Part shown: positions 14,101 through 23,771 of the stretch, piece after piece
Layout: each line of letters opens with the position of its first letter
Numbering within the stretch: position 1 is the first letter of the stretch
Made by a program: the position numbers and the translations under genes
From: Amoebophrya sp. A120
Taxonomy: Eukaryota > Sar > Dinophyceae > Syndiniales > Amoebophryaceae
Length of the DNA stretch: 64,000 bases
NCBI GenBank assembly: GCA_905178155.1
Contig: CAJINV010000004.1
Coordinates: 10,957,655 to 11,021,654, forward strand
Reading direction: 5' to 3'
Notes under the pieces: model-generated
Seen by the model: only the letters and a program-made list of their open reading frames with translations
What the model was told of the DNA's origin: nothing
The model's database searches: none

Positions 14101-17100
14101 AGATGTGATAAAAGCCAGGGAACAAGAAATAGGGGAAGAGAAAGAGCGGGATAACTGTCCTCGTGTGGCGGGGCAAGAGGTTGAGGAAGGAAGTGACGAT
14201 AAGCAATTGGTATTCTTCGTAGTTCTGATGTTGTTCCTACATGGCGTTAAAAAGTTTTTTGAAGTAGTTCATCGTTGAATCGTTCAGATGCAGCTTCGTT
14301 GCAGCATGCTCATATGCTCAACTCCACCTTCGTATTATTTCGTTTTCATGAGGTCAAGTTTTTCTTTTTATTTTTCACGGCCCCAACGCTAACGCACCAA
14401 CAACTGCAGGCGATTCAAAAGTTCCGAAGCTGGTCCCCAGGAGACAAGAAGAAGCCCTCGCCGAAAGCGAAGCACTCACCGCAGCGACTCCTCTTTTCGA
14501 AATTCGACGAGAATGAGAAAGACGACGACGGGAAAGCAGCGCTCAGACGAGGAGGACAGAGGATCCTGAGTAAGCAACGAAGCGATTTTGATAAAGGAGC
14601 AATAAACAAGACCAGCTCGTCTTCACTGCAGGGCCAGAAGATAAACCCACTGCTCATCACCCCCACGACGCGCACGAGTTCGAAGGGCTCGCTTTCGAAA
14701 AAACAATCTGACATGTTGGTTAACAACCCAACGGCCGTTGGTCGAACCTCCACGCTGCACCGTGACTACTATCAGCGGGAGTCTGCCAGGGTGGCCAGTA
14801 TGTTCCACCAAAATTCACCCTTGACGACCAAACGCGCCCCGGATCTATTCGAATCTCTGGCGACGGCGAATACGCCGACAGCTAGGAACAGCTCCGCCCC
14901 CGCGACTCCGACGGGGACCAGAGCGAGAAATACAAACGGAGGCGGCACGGCATCCAATCAAAATCTTCTCGCGTCACACAACTACATCGCAAGAAAGAAC
15001 ACTTCTGTGCAGCAGGACAGCGCCCGACGCTCTTTGCAGGACCTGCAGCGGCAGCTGCGCACGTTCCATGACAAAGTGAAGCTGGTCGAGATATCACAAG
15101 AAAAAGCGTTAACGTTAACGGAATTTGTGACGCAGTAACGCATCAGAAAAGGTGCCCAAATTTGTATTGCGTAGCATGCATGGAAGGCAAAATTTGTAAT
15201 GCATAACTGCCATCAGTGAGAACCGTTAACGTTAACACTTTTTCCTGTGATACGAGAGTCCTCGGTTTCAGAAACAACTGTTGCGGCACGAAAGGGAAAT
15301 GCAGGAGTATTTACTCGAAAAGGGCAGGCGGGGCGTGGACCTCTTCTATTACCACAAAGCGGAAAACGACAGCCCGGACCAGAAGCGCGAGCGGCACTTG
15401 CAGCGGAACAAAAAGCACCCAGATCGCAAACTACGAGGGATCTCCCCGATCAACAAACGCCCTCTGTATTCCCCAAAATCGCAACTTGCCAAAGTCGTGG
15501 AGATCCATTCCGCCAACCCGAGCACGCTCGCGGCCGGGGCGGCAGCGACGATGAACACTGCTGGTTCATCCGGAGAGGTAATGCACCAGCAGCAGAAAGG
15601 GGTAATTTCGACGATCAGCAGCACCGGAACTTCTCTACAGCAGCACAGTGTGATTGCCCCCGCCCTGAGTACAACGGCAAAGACCACCAGGTCGCTAGCG
15701 GCGTACAACACGATTATGTCCGGCACCACGGCCGCAACCTGGCCGGACCCCGAACTTCTATCCCTCGTGGAAATGGAGCGCGCGCGGCTGCTCGGCCCCG
15801 CGGCGGGCGGCGTGGATGACAGTTTATCATTCGACGTCGAGGACTTGTTCGACCAGAGTTCTTTCAATGCCAGTCTCGGTGGCGGCGGATCAGAAATCCA
15901 GGACAACCTCGGACTTTTGTCCGCGCAAAGTTCGTTGTTGAAGCGCGCCTCACGCGTTTCCACCAGCACAAGGAGTGCGGGGCAGAGGGTGGTGTCTTCC
16001 GGCAACACAGTGCGCGCGTTGAAAGAGAACATCACTGTGGGAAAGATCCGCTCCTTGACGGGGGACGAGGTCCAAGTTGCGGTGAACGCCGTGGCGAGGT
16101 TGCGGAAGAAGGCTCCGAAAGCCCAGGAGGAGCAGCACCGGAAGGATTACGCCGAGATCCTCGGCAACGTGGAGGCGGCGGAGATCCTGGAGGAGCAGAT
16201 CAGAACGGCGCACGAGGACATGCTGAACGCGCAACGGACCGCGTCTGGGTTCGTGGAAGTCGGAGGAGCGACAGATCTTGGTACTAGTGTCAAGGTGAGC
16301 TCCTCCTGTAACGGCGCGACTGCCTCCAAGGGAGATGATCGAGACCACGCAGCCGTCGAGGATGAAAGTCATCAACTTTGTTCCCCGCCCGGCGATCACA
16401 TGTTGCACGACGACGGAGAGGACACGACAGCGAAACTGACCGAACAGATTCGCGGCGCGCGGTCAATCCACCGCGGGTCCATCGACCCGGGGACAGACAA
16501 TGTCGGGAGTATGAACTGCAAAAGTATCGTACTCGTAGTATTGCAGCACAAATTACCTCAGCATGACAAAGAGAATTTATCATGCTGATTTAGCTAGAAA
16601 ATGAAATTTGTCTTGCATGCCTGCGATTAGTACGAGTGCGATGCTTTTGCACAGGATAGGGAGTCTCCGTGGACAAGACCCCAAAGCCGTGCTGCGCGCC
16701 CTCGGTGGGGTTCGGTCCCCGGACGAAGCTAGCTTTCACCTCGACGGAGGTGACATCGGAGGTGGACGGGGAGGCACGACCAGCGGCCAAGGTGGTGACA
16801 CCAGTCAGGTTGGACAGCCACCTTCTGTCGCGCCCTTGGATGAGGAGTCGAAGCGCGAGAATATCTCGCCGAAGTCGCTCGCGTCGAAAATTGAACAACA
16901 GAAGAAGATGGATGAAAGGGAAAAAGATATGAACTGCAAAAGTATCGTTTTTCTCAGCATGAAAAATAGAACTTGTGATGCTGATTTACCTTAAGCAAAA
17001 TATTTGTAATGCAAGACGTGCATATAATATACGAGTACGATACTTTTGCACAGGATAAAACAGTTGCAGCAGCAAAACTGGAAGGCTTTGGAATATCCCA

Positions 17101-20100
17101 CAGAAAAAAGCTGGCAGGTCACATTTGTAATGCAAAAATAAACTACGCAAAAAAATCTGTACTGCGTATCCTAAACAGCATGCTACGAGGCCACCCATGA
17201 CAGATTTTTCTGTGTATTTATTTTTGCATTACAAATATGCCCTGCCAGCTTTTTTCTGTGGGATATGGAATCTACCTTACTTGGATCTACTTCGATGCCG
17301 GTCGCTGCTTCCATGCCGGTCGACGGGCTGTACGTATCCTGTGCAAAAGTATCGTACTCGTACTAATTGTAAATATGCATGACAAATCTTCTTCCTAAGG
17401 TAAAACAGCATTACAAATTTCATTATTACAAATTTCATTTGTAAAAGTGCTGGCGCTGGGTATACCTAGTGCGATGCTTTTGCGTTGCATAGTACGGTAC
17501 GGGGAGCAAGGATATCGACCCGAATTATCCGACGAGTAGCGGCACGGAGGACGAGGGGATGGACAGCGACAGTGCGGTGGTGAATGTGAAAAATCCACCA
17601 AATTTGATTCCTCAAAAACCAAATGAAAACCCCGCGGCCCCTCCCCCTACTCGGCTGAGCCAGAACCGCAAGGAGGACTTGGAGTTTGTGAAGCATATCC
17701 TGTGCAAAACTATCGTACTCGCAGTAATGGCACTTATGCATTACAAATCTAGTTGGTTAGGTAAATCCGCATTACAAATTCAATTTGCAATGCTGAGCCA
17801 ATTTGTATTGCGATTTGTACTAGTACGATACTTTTGCAGTGCATAAAGCAGCGCAGGGAGCAACTTACCGAAGAGGAGAAGAAAATCGACGAAGCGTCGT
17901 ATTTATCCTGTGCAAAAGTATCGTATTCGTATTGCGATCGTGCATTACAAGGTAAATCAGCATTGCAAGTTTTATCTCTCATGCTATAATGCATTTATAC
18001 GAGCGCGATACTTTTGCAATTCATAGTACTTATTGGAACTGAGCAAGGATATGATGGCGAAGACGAACCAACCGCTGGTTGAATTGAACGGGAAAAACCA
18101 GCTGGCCAGTTTGAGTCCGCAGGGGTTCAAAAGCCTGATTTTCAACAAAGACGGAGTTGCAACTAGTACATCAACGGGAGGTGGCGTGGCTCTTCCAGGT
18201 AGAGGTGGACAAGTAGGCACTTCTAGTCCGACGGGAGGAACAAGAGCTTCCGCATACGGAAGCATGAACGTGCTAGACGAAATAAACGAAGCAACCGCGT
18301 CGGACGCGTTGACCACCCGGTCGGGCTCCAAGCAGCAGGCCTTTGAGCAGGAGATTGATGACATCGTCGGACAGATGACGCTCAATGAGGGGGACGATGA
18401 GGAGGATTTTTTTGCTGATGTGGACAACGATGAAGTAGATCACACGAACCCTGGGAAAGTCGTGAATAACGCTAAGCAAGGCCGGGCGGACAAGAATAAC
18501 AAGCGAAGATCTTTAACCCTGTTAGAAGATGACTCTCCGGCCGGTCCTCCAGGTGCATCAACCAAGAAATCATCCAATTCTCCGAAACAGGGTGGAGCCC
18601 CCACGACCTCGACCTCTCCGAAAGGCACGGCTTCTCGAGGTGCTGGTAAACACCTGTTGCAGCGGTCCCCCAGTGGGGACACGCAGCTGGTGACGCAGCC
18701 CCAGCATTTGGATCTGCTTGACGCGGATGTATGCAGTGCAAAACCAAAAGTTGTATCGTATTCGTATAAATGCATTACAAATTTCCTCCGCATGAGAAAT
18801 ACAAATAATTTAGAATTTGTAATGCTGAAGATCTAGCTCAAGAAAAAGATTTGTAATGCATGATTGCAATACGATTACGAGTGCGATACTTTTGCACAGA
18901 ATAGGATTCAGACACCTACAACTCGCGATTTCCAGCGCCACCGAGCACCTCGACAAACGCGCCCAGGCAAATGGCGAGGATGAATAATTCTTCAACGAGG
19001 AACATCAACGCCAGTAACCAGCATCTGATGTTGAACAACAAAACCGCAGCTGATCTCAACAGTCACGCGAACTTGGGTGTCAACCAAGAGCTGCTCTTGT
19101 TGAACTTGGAAGACCATGTTGCGAACGCTCTTGAAAGTGGGTCGGATGACGAGGACGACAAAGCTCATCTCGCCTTCGGGAAATCAAAGACCAGTCCGGC
19201 TGTCGGCCCCTCGACGAGTCTGGTAATGGGGAAGCAGACAAAGAAGTCTGAAATAAACAAGGTGCTAGATCAAGAAGCTGCTGCACAAGAAACTGCATCA
19301 CCCGGAGCAGGTGGATTTGGTCCGGGGCAGAATGCCGGCGCGAAAGCGCCGGCGTCGACTGCGCCGCCCTTGACCACACTGGGGAAGTCGAAGACGGACA
19401 AGTTCAACCCGATGGACCTACGAATTGCAAAAGTATCGTTATCGTACTCGTATAAATGCATTACAAATTTTCTCAGCGTGAGAAATAAAATTTGTAATGC
19501 GGATTTGCCTTAAGAACAAGATTTGTATATGCATGATTGCAATACGAGTACGATACTTTTGCACAGGATAGGACCTTGTCGTCGACAACAAGCAGCACCG
19601 AGTGAAAAGGACCCTATCCTGTGTAAAAACATCCCCACCCCAGAGTTGTCATGCAAATCTGCATGCTCAGCATGTTTCTCATGCGGAGCCCCATGACAAG
19701 CATTTTCTAGTCGTGTCTTGGAATCTGTAATGCTCCAATCAGCATCATAGGCTAGATCTGTGACGCTGCTGAACAAGCTAAGCAGGATTACACTACGAGG
19801 TCAAACTTGAAAATGCGTAATAACCAAAACTGGCTGACTTCTCTAGCAGATTTCCCATCTTGACTATGGGGTGGGGACATTTTTGCTCAGGATAGACCCG
19901 AATGCTGTGGAAGGACGAACTGCAGGCGGAAGCGGTGCAGCGCGCGCTCGCCAAGTCTCTCGGGCGGGACCACACGAGTGATAGCACGCCGTCAAAAAAG
20001 AAAAAGGATAAAGACGGTGGTCTACTTCAAGGGGCGAATTCAAACACATCAGACGGCAGGCAGAGAAAAGCGAGACGCCAGATCACCGGCCTTGGACCGA

Positions 20101-22295
20101 AAACGGCGGTGCGTCCGAAGCACCAAGTGATTGGGGCGGTCAATCGATCGGCGTATTTGCAGGAGAAGCAAAAGCATCACGATCGAGTTGTGGAGCAGCA
20201 GAAAAAAATGAAAAACTCGAAAGCGGAAGAACAGGAGATGGAGCAAACGCTTGACGATGCGATGTTACAAGCCCTCCGCGTTTCCTCAGATGGTATGGAC
20301 CGCCGCGCGTCCGTCTCCTTCGCGCCAACGCACACCGTTTGTACTGATTTGGCCTGGGAAGAACAAGAAGTCCATCAAGTTAAGAGCGGTAAGAAGTTAA
20401 AAGACGCACAGGACGAAGTAGGTGACGACGATCTGGACCTCGACCCGGCAGCGATAGTCGCGGTAAAAAGGAAAAGAGAGCGTGGAGGAGAACAAGACCA
20501 TGCTGGTGGAGATGATGAAGACGAGCAGCAAAACGAAGCCGAAGCCGACGAACAGGGCAGTGAGGACGTGGGCGCTGCGCTCGGTCGGACGTTGGCGCAG
20601 ACGTTTGGGGGACGGTCTGACGAGGACCAGGAATTGGAAGCGTTTACCGTAGCGATGACAAAGTCGCTGCCGAAATCCTACCGGAGAGACTCCTTTGGAA
20701 CGAGCAGTCTGGGGCTGTTGGGCGTGTACGAAAGGGGAAAACTACCCCCCTAGTCGGTCCCCCTCGTCGTCATTTGTCGTGCAAAATACTGAATGTCGTG
20801 CCCTTTGGCTCTCAGCGCTGTTTGAATGTTGAAAGGTTCTTCCGGAAGCCGAATCAACACTAGAGCCTGTCGGGAATTTGATGTCATGCAAATGCTGCAT
20901 GTTTAAGTTTATTCTCTTTGCCATCGCTTGTCTTGCTTTTCATGCCATGCTTACAAATGCGGGGGAGGCGGAGTGGGAGTTGTGCACTCTCATAGCACGA
21001 AAAGGATAACGACGTCGGTCGCGGCAGAGCGGGCGGAGGAAGAGAAGCACGAGCAGAAGGATAGTGTTTCCGGATCTACTGCATTTGTTCCGGCAAGCGG
21101 TGTTGAGAAGGTCACAGACCCTGTAGCACAGAAAGAGCTGCGCAGGGAAAGGAGTGAAAACAACAAGCATCTCCCTGCCATCAAGAAGACTGCAGCAGGT
21201 GGAGAACAACTCCAGCCTACTGCTGACCAAGTGGTCACGACGGTCCTCGTCGACCCCGGTGTGCATAAAACCGGTAGCGGCAGGTCGAGCAAGGAAAGTC
21301 AGCGAAAAACTTCCGCGTCGAAAAGCCGCACAGCTTCTTCGAGTTCAAAGCCTGCAAACACGATGAACACATCCCTCACTACATCGTCCACAGCTGGCGG
21401 TGGTACTTCTGCGGCAGTTACTAGCACTGGTGCAGCTGCAAGGAGTATGTCTAAGTCCGACCGCGCTATTCTGCTGACCTATTCGCCGCAGCGCCTCGAG
21501 ACGCCAGATTCTACCTCTACGATGGCGAGAATTGGCTCGAAAATCAAAAACGGGCGATGGGCTGCGCCGCGATGCGGAACAGCGCCAGCAAGTTCCGGCG
21601 CAGGTAGTGGTGGAACGAAGAGCAAAAGCAAGACTGCTGGCACAATACCAACAGGGTCGAACAGGGCGCTCGCACGGTCAGGCTCGAAGGAAAACGAAAA
21701 GGATCATATGTTAACAAGGCAGAATCACGAAAACAACAATCTTCAAGCGTCTACTTCTTCTACACATCGGGGGCAACAAGGTCAACGTGATGACAAGGAG
21801 CCGGACATTGAAGTCGACCCCAGACTCTTGCAGCAACTCCAATTGCTCGAAAGCAAGAACCTAGCTGCGCTTTCAGAAACGGATGACGATTATTACAACA
21901 CTAACATCGACCCCTCGACGCACTCGGACCACCACAACCCTTATTCATCCCCAGGAGCTGCACCATCGAAGCTGACGAAGAAAGCCGTGAAAAAATTTCT
22001 GTCACCCCTCGTCGGAACAAACCGAGGCAGTGCTCAAGGGGGATCAGCGAGCACCGGCTCTCTCTCCGCCGTGGCGCAACTGGGTGATGACATGTACCTG
22101 GAGCCGGTGTCTGCGCAGCAGCGGCGCTGGGAGTCGCAGCAGCGGAGCCGGGAAAAGTTCAACAAAATGCGGCGAAGATTGGGGCCAACCACGGATTTAT
22201 CTAACAAACTGCCGTGGTTTTCGACCGACGAAACCGCGGAGGAAAGATGTGAAAGGATGTTCTTAAGGCAGATTGGAGGGGAGGGGCAGAAGTAG
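5154..22295 (+). CDS. Giant protein with four cyclic-nucleotide-binding domains
   Basis: I infer about 28 exons and roughly 3,890 codons: 5154-5342, 5470-6689, 6860-6910, 7132-7637, 7803-8511, 8761-8938, 9187-9313, 9458-9935, 10248-10678, 10900-11392, 11558-11607, 11887-11909, 12064-12183, 12499-13481, 13797-13836, 14053-14209, 14410-15091, 15258-16509, 16664-16925, 17061-17093, 17271-17334, 17497-17695, 17851-17903, 18031-18728, 18908-19428, 19576-19614, 19900-20735, about 21006-22295. Six introns are canonical GT-AG (5343-5469, 7638-7802, 8512-8760, 9314-9457, 10679-10899, 14210-14409; the last donor is least certain). The other 21 are introners. Four cNMP-binding domains lie near residues 626-808, 815-925, 932-1071 and 1081-1390. 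Phosphate-binding cassettes read FGELSLL..VRSATI, FGEQTALG..YTATV (the Arg is missing, so this site may not bind nucleotide), FGEFSLV..RRTATL and FGEIFALG..DRVATI. Domain 1 and especially domain 4 carry long insertions. The rest is charged, Ser-rich and disordered. No kinase catalytic domain is visible, so it is not a complete PKG; a cGMP/cAMP-responsive scaffold is an inference. Confidence 0.75.
6690..6855. mobile_element. Introner element family I (166 bp)
   Basis: Direct repeat GCGC at 6686-6689 and 6856-6859. The left end has GCAAAAGTATCGTACTAGTA and the right end TACGAGTACGATACTTTAAC, followed by CTTTTCTTGCACGGGATAT. A TATGC repeat also flanks the element, but only removal at GCGC restores the frame (AFGA|EQLQNEVLS). 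Confidence 0.88.
6911..7126. mobile_element. Introner element family IV (216 bp)
   Basis: Direct repeat GGCGG at 6906-6910 and 7127-7131. The inverted termini are CAGTGCACAACTCCCCCTCC against GGAGGGGGAGTTGTGCACTG. Several TTTGT/ATGC-type boxes lie inside. Excision joins TTPG|GASGVDSTG in frame. The exon between this element and the preceding one is only about 51 nt. Confidence 0.92.
8939..9181. mobile_element. Introner element family VI (243 bp)
   Basis: Direct repeat CAGGA at 8934-8938 and 9182-9186. The imperfect inverted termini share GGGGTT, TCTCAAACGTT, ATAGA and TCTGGAATTT in that order. It interrupts the third cNMP-binding domain. Excision joins PFFQD|LNPEFCRIL in frame. Confidence 0.9.
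9936..10242. mobile_element. Introner element family VII, copy 1 (307 bp)
   Basis: Direct repeat CCATC at 9931-9935 and 10243-10247. The termini pair through GTTGAAATCGACAAAGTTGA and its near-inverse TCAACTTTGACGATTTCAAA. The interior is closely related along its length to the element at 12184-12493 (shared blocks such as CATGCTACTTTAGCAGCTC), so the two are recent siblings in one gene. Confidence 0.92.
11393..11553. mobile_element. Introner element family I (about 161 bp)
   Basis: Direct repeat GCCG at 11389-11392 and 11554-11557. Termini are TATGAATTGCAAAAGTATCG and CGATACTTTTGCACAGGATA. Excision joins TTSA|DDQNWMSEADRL in frame. No GT-AG pairing is available at any register of the repeat. 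Confidence 0.9.
11608..11881. mobile_element. Introner element family IX (274 bp)
   Basis: Direct repeat CTACT at 11603-11607 and 11882-11886. Termini are CAAATATGTCTGGGTCTGGA and TCCAGACCCAGACATATTTG, a perfect 20-nt inverted repeat. The same termini occur in the MFS gene (29784-30050) and the CCT2 gene (44799-45205). Excision gives QVST|SSSSSRL in frame. Confidence 0.92.
11910..12059. mobile_element. Introner element family I (150 bp)
   Basis: Direct repeat TGCA at 11906-11909 and 12060-12063. Termini are TGCAAAAGTATCTTACGTAG and GTACGAGTACGATACTTTTG. The exon separating it from the preceding family IX element (11887-11909) is only 23 nt, the smallest exon inferred here. Excision joins SRLQ|ADSTATEDDD in frame. 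Confidence 0.88.
12184..12493. mobile_element. Introner element family VII, copy 2 (310 bp)
   Basis: Direct repeat CCGGC at 12179-12183 and 12494-12498. Termini are GATTGAAATTGACAAAGTTG and CAACTTTGTCGATTTCAATC. It is similar throughout to the element at 9936-10242. Excision joins PYPA|ITNLIHAHY in frame. Confidence 0.92.
13482..13791. mobile_element. Introner element family X (310 bp)
   Basis: Direct repeat GCCGG at 13477-13481 and 13792-13796. Termini are a perfect pair: TTACAATGAAAAATGCCCCC and its inverse. TTTGTCATGC and GCAATACAAAT boxes lie just inside. Excision joins KRLLPG|DVILDAVLD in frame. Confidence 0.93.
13837..14047. mobile_element. Introner element family XI (211 bp)
   Basis: Direct repeat ACCTG at 13832-13836 and 14048-14052. 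Termini pair through GAAAAAAGTGTTACAGTTAC and GTTACTGTAACACTTTTTTC. Related termini occur twice in the MFS gene (30143 and 33542). The exon between this and the preceding element is about 40 nt. Confidence 0.9.
15092..15252. mobile_element. Introner element family XII (161 bp)
   Basis: Direct repeat CGAGA at 15087-15091 and 15253-15257. The termini contain GCGTTAACGTTAACGG and CCGTTAACGTTAACAC; the core TTAACGTTAA is itself palindromic. Excision joins VKLVE|SPRFQKQLLRH in frame. Confidence 0.92.
16510..16658. mobile_element. Introner element family I (149 bp)
   Basis: Direct repeat GGGAG at 16505-16509 and 16659-16663. Termini are TGCAAAAGTATCGTACTCGT and ACGAGTGCGATGCTTTTGCA. Excision joins NVGS|LRGQDPKAVL in frame. 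Confidence 0.92.
16926..17057. mobile_element. Introner element family I (132 bp)
   Basis: Termini are TGCAAAAGTATCG and CGATACTTTTGCACAGGATA. The outer half of the left stem is shorter than in other copies (TTTTTCTC replaces the TACTCGTA block). The direct repeat is short and A-rich (AAA at 16923-16925 and 17058-17060). Excision gives EREK|QLQQQNWKALE in frame. Confidence 0.82.
17094..17265. mobile_element. Introner element family II (172 bp)
   Basis: Direct repeat TGGAA at 17089-17093 and 17266-17270. The inverted repeat of about 25 nt is perfect and includes CACAGAAAAAAGCTGGCAGG. The inner boxes ATTTGTAATGC and GCATTACAAAT are clear. Excision joins WKALE|STLLGSTSM. The exon before it is about 33 nt. 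Confidence 0.93.
17335..17491. mobile_element. Introner element family I, reverse orientation (157 bp)
   Basis: Direct repeat GTACG at 17330-17334 and 17492-17496. The left end TATCCTGTGCAAAAGTATCG equals the right end of the forward copies inverted, so this copy lies in the opposite orientation yet is also removed cleanly (DGLYG|TGSKDIDPNY). Confidence 0.9.
17696..17845. mobile_element. Introner element family I, reverse orientation (150 bp)
   Basis: Direct repeat AAGCA at 17691-17695 and 17846-17850. The left end is TATCCTGTGCAAAACTATCG and the right end ACGATACTTTTGCAGTGCAT. Excision joins EFVK|QRREQLTEEE in frame. Confidence 0.92.
17904..18025. mobile_element. Introner element family I, reverse orientation, short (122 bp)
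   Basis: The imperfect direct repeat is GTATT at 17899-17903 and GTACT at 18026-18030. Termini are TATCCTGTGCAAAAGTATCG and CGATACTTTTGCAATTCATA. Only one clear inner half is present. Excision gives DEASYL|LELSKDMMAK in frame. Confidence 0.85.
18729..18903. mobile_element. Introner element family I (175 bp)
   Basis: Direct repeat GGAT at 18725-18728 and 18904-18907. The left end carries a small insertion (GCAAAACCAAAAGTTGTATC) relative to the family consensus; the right end is GCGATACTTTTGCACAGAAT. Excision joins LLDAD|SDTYNSRFPAP in frame. Confidence 0.87.
19429..19570. mobile_element. Introner element family I (142 bp)
   Basis: Direct repeat GGACC at 19424-19428 and 19571-19575. The left terminus carries GCAAAAGTATCG with an inserted TTATCG before TACTCGTA; the right end is GTACGATACTTTTGCACAGG. 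Excision joins NPMD|LVVDNKQHRV in frame. Confidence 0.9.
19615..19894. mobile_element. Introner element family III (280 bp)
   Basis: Direct repeat GACCC at 19610-19614 and 19895-19899. Termini pair through AAAAACATCCCCACCCCA and TGGGGTGGGGACATTTTT. The preceding exon is 39 nt. Excision gives VKRT|RMLWKDELQAE in frame. Confidence 0.92.
20736..20994. mobile_element. Introner element, diverged family IV (about 259 bp)
   Basis: The right end GGGAGTTGTGCACTCTCATA matches family IV (6911-7126). The left end is decayed but keeps CCCCCTCGTCGTCATTTGTC. The flanking repeat is imperfect (GTACGAAAGG at 20726-20735 against GCACGAAAAGG at 20995-21005). Excision gives GVYER|ITTSVAAERA in frame. The left boundary is approximate. 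Confidence 0.72.
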
Positions 22296-23771
22296 ATCGT
22301 GCGGGCAGAGGTTTTCTGTCGGGAGAAAGCCGCGAGAAAATCACGACTACACCTGCTCGACACCTTGATTATATCGAAAACTAACAGTAAGAAGACGAAA
22401 ACCATATTACCGAAGAGGCGTGATGCCTTTCAAATGATGGAATCGAAAGTGATCCACGAATCATTCTCGAAAGAAACTGAATATTAAATACTAGTAGAAA
22501 GTGTTGCTAGCGTTAGGCTAAAAAGAAAAAAAAACAGAAGTGAGACGGGCCCAGCAACTTGAGTCGCGATGCAAAATCAAGGCCAAGACTGATCCGTTTA
22601 TTACGATTTCAAGTCTAGTGAACTATGAGGAGCGTATACACGTTTACAGCAAGCTTTTCCTGACTCAACTATGGAATATCCAACTTTCTACTTATTTATG
22701 CTTTGGCTTTCGATAGATTCATCAAATAGGATTAAGAACGAAGAGAAAATCACAACGCATGTGCTTTGTAGCTAACACACCGTTGATTAAGACACAGCAA
22801 GAAGAGACCTTCCGATACAGAAAAAGTCTAGCTAGAAAACAAGCTCTAGCGCTGCACACGACAAGTTTAGTAGAGCCATAGAGTATGCCGTGCTTATTGT
22901 TATTGATCCTTCACAGACCTGAAACACGAGTATGTACAATTTCATATCTTCAAACTCACCCTATCACAGTTCTTGTTCTATTGGTAGCTAGCGGTATAAG
23001 ATCGTATTCTAGAAGTAGTCCTGATGTTGATAGTCAACGAAATTTTTACAAGCAGCTTGAACTTGTATTCCTCTACTTCCGTCGCATGTTAGTCTTAGTG
23101 TATGATGTTTAGAATGAAATGTCGGACCCGAAACCATCAGGTGCAAGAGCGATGCCATGTTGATGACTTGACATCCGACCAGCAATTGATGAATACCTAC
23201 GCTAGTGTTACCGTTACGTGTGCATTTTGCGCCGCTCTCCACTGAAGCTCCCCAGAAGAGTAGATAACACGATTTACAAGTGAGATGGAGGAGTGGAAAT
23301 GCCGGACCGAACTGTGAGCGGCGCACTCAGCGAACGAGCGATACCAAAATGAAAATGAATTACCTCTACCTGTGCCTGAGTTACGAGTTGTGCCTACGAA
23401 GCAAACCAATCTTACCGCTCTCTTTCCATAAGTAACTGAGTGCCACTTTCTGATTCGCGTCATAAACTTAAATCTTCTGGAACATCACATCATGCGAGCG
23501 TGCTGGGGGATGAATATGTGAGTGTGACTTCGGTCTCATATTATTTTGAGGTATTTCCACCCTAGGCCTAGCGTTTGTGCTACGTTTGCTTCAGCGTAGT
23601 TCTAGTATTGCTTCTCCTCGTTATTTTTGTGTAGCTTTTGTGCCTTCACCGACACCGACTTTGTTTTTGCGGTCGTCCTTGGTTTGGCTCCTTCGAAGCA
23701 GGACCGCGCCGCTGCTGCCTCAACAAAGTGCTGGGCCACTCCTCTCTAATAAGTACCGCCTTTCTTGTTCA
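22296..23771. other. Intergenic spacer, about 1.5 kb
   Basis: This lies between the stop of the giant gene and the first plausible ATG of the next. It is lower in GC than the coding DNA. There is no long open frame, no introner-type inverted repeat and no recognisable RNA gene. An open frame with an ATG at 23577 runs into the next gene and could be an N-terminal extension of it. Confidence 0.45.

Noticed and set aside
15349-16035. Minus-strand frame of 228 codons opposite the giant gene
   Set aside because: The low-complexity composition is explained by the plus-strand Ser/Ala/Thr codons; no domain or context supports it.
6711-16588. Recurring peptide MNCKSIVLV at the end of several open frames (e.g. 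6720, 11424, 16588)
   Set aside because: It is the translation of the family I introner terminus running into the element, not a conserved protein C-terminus.
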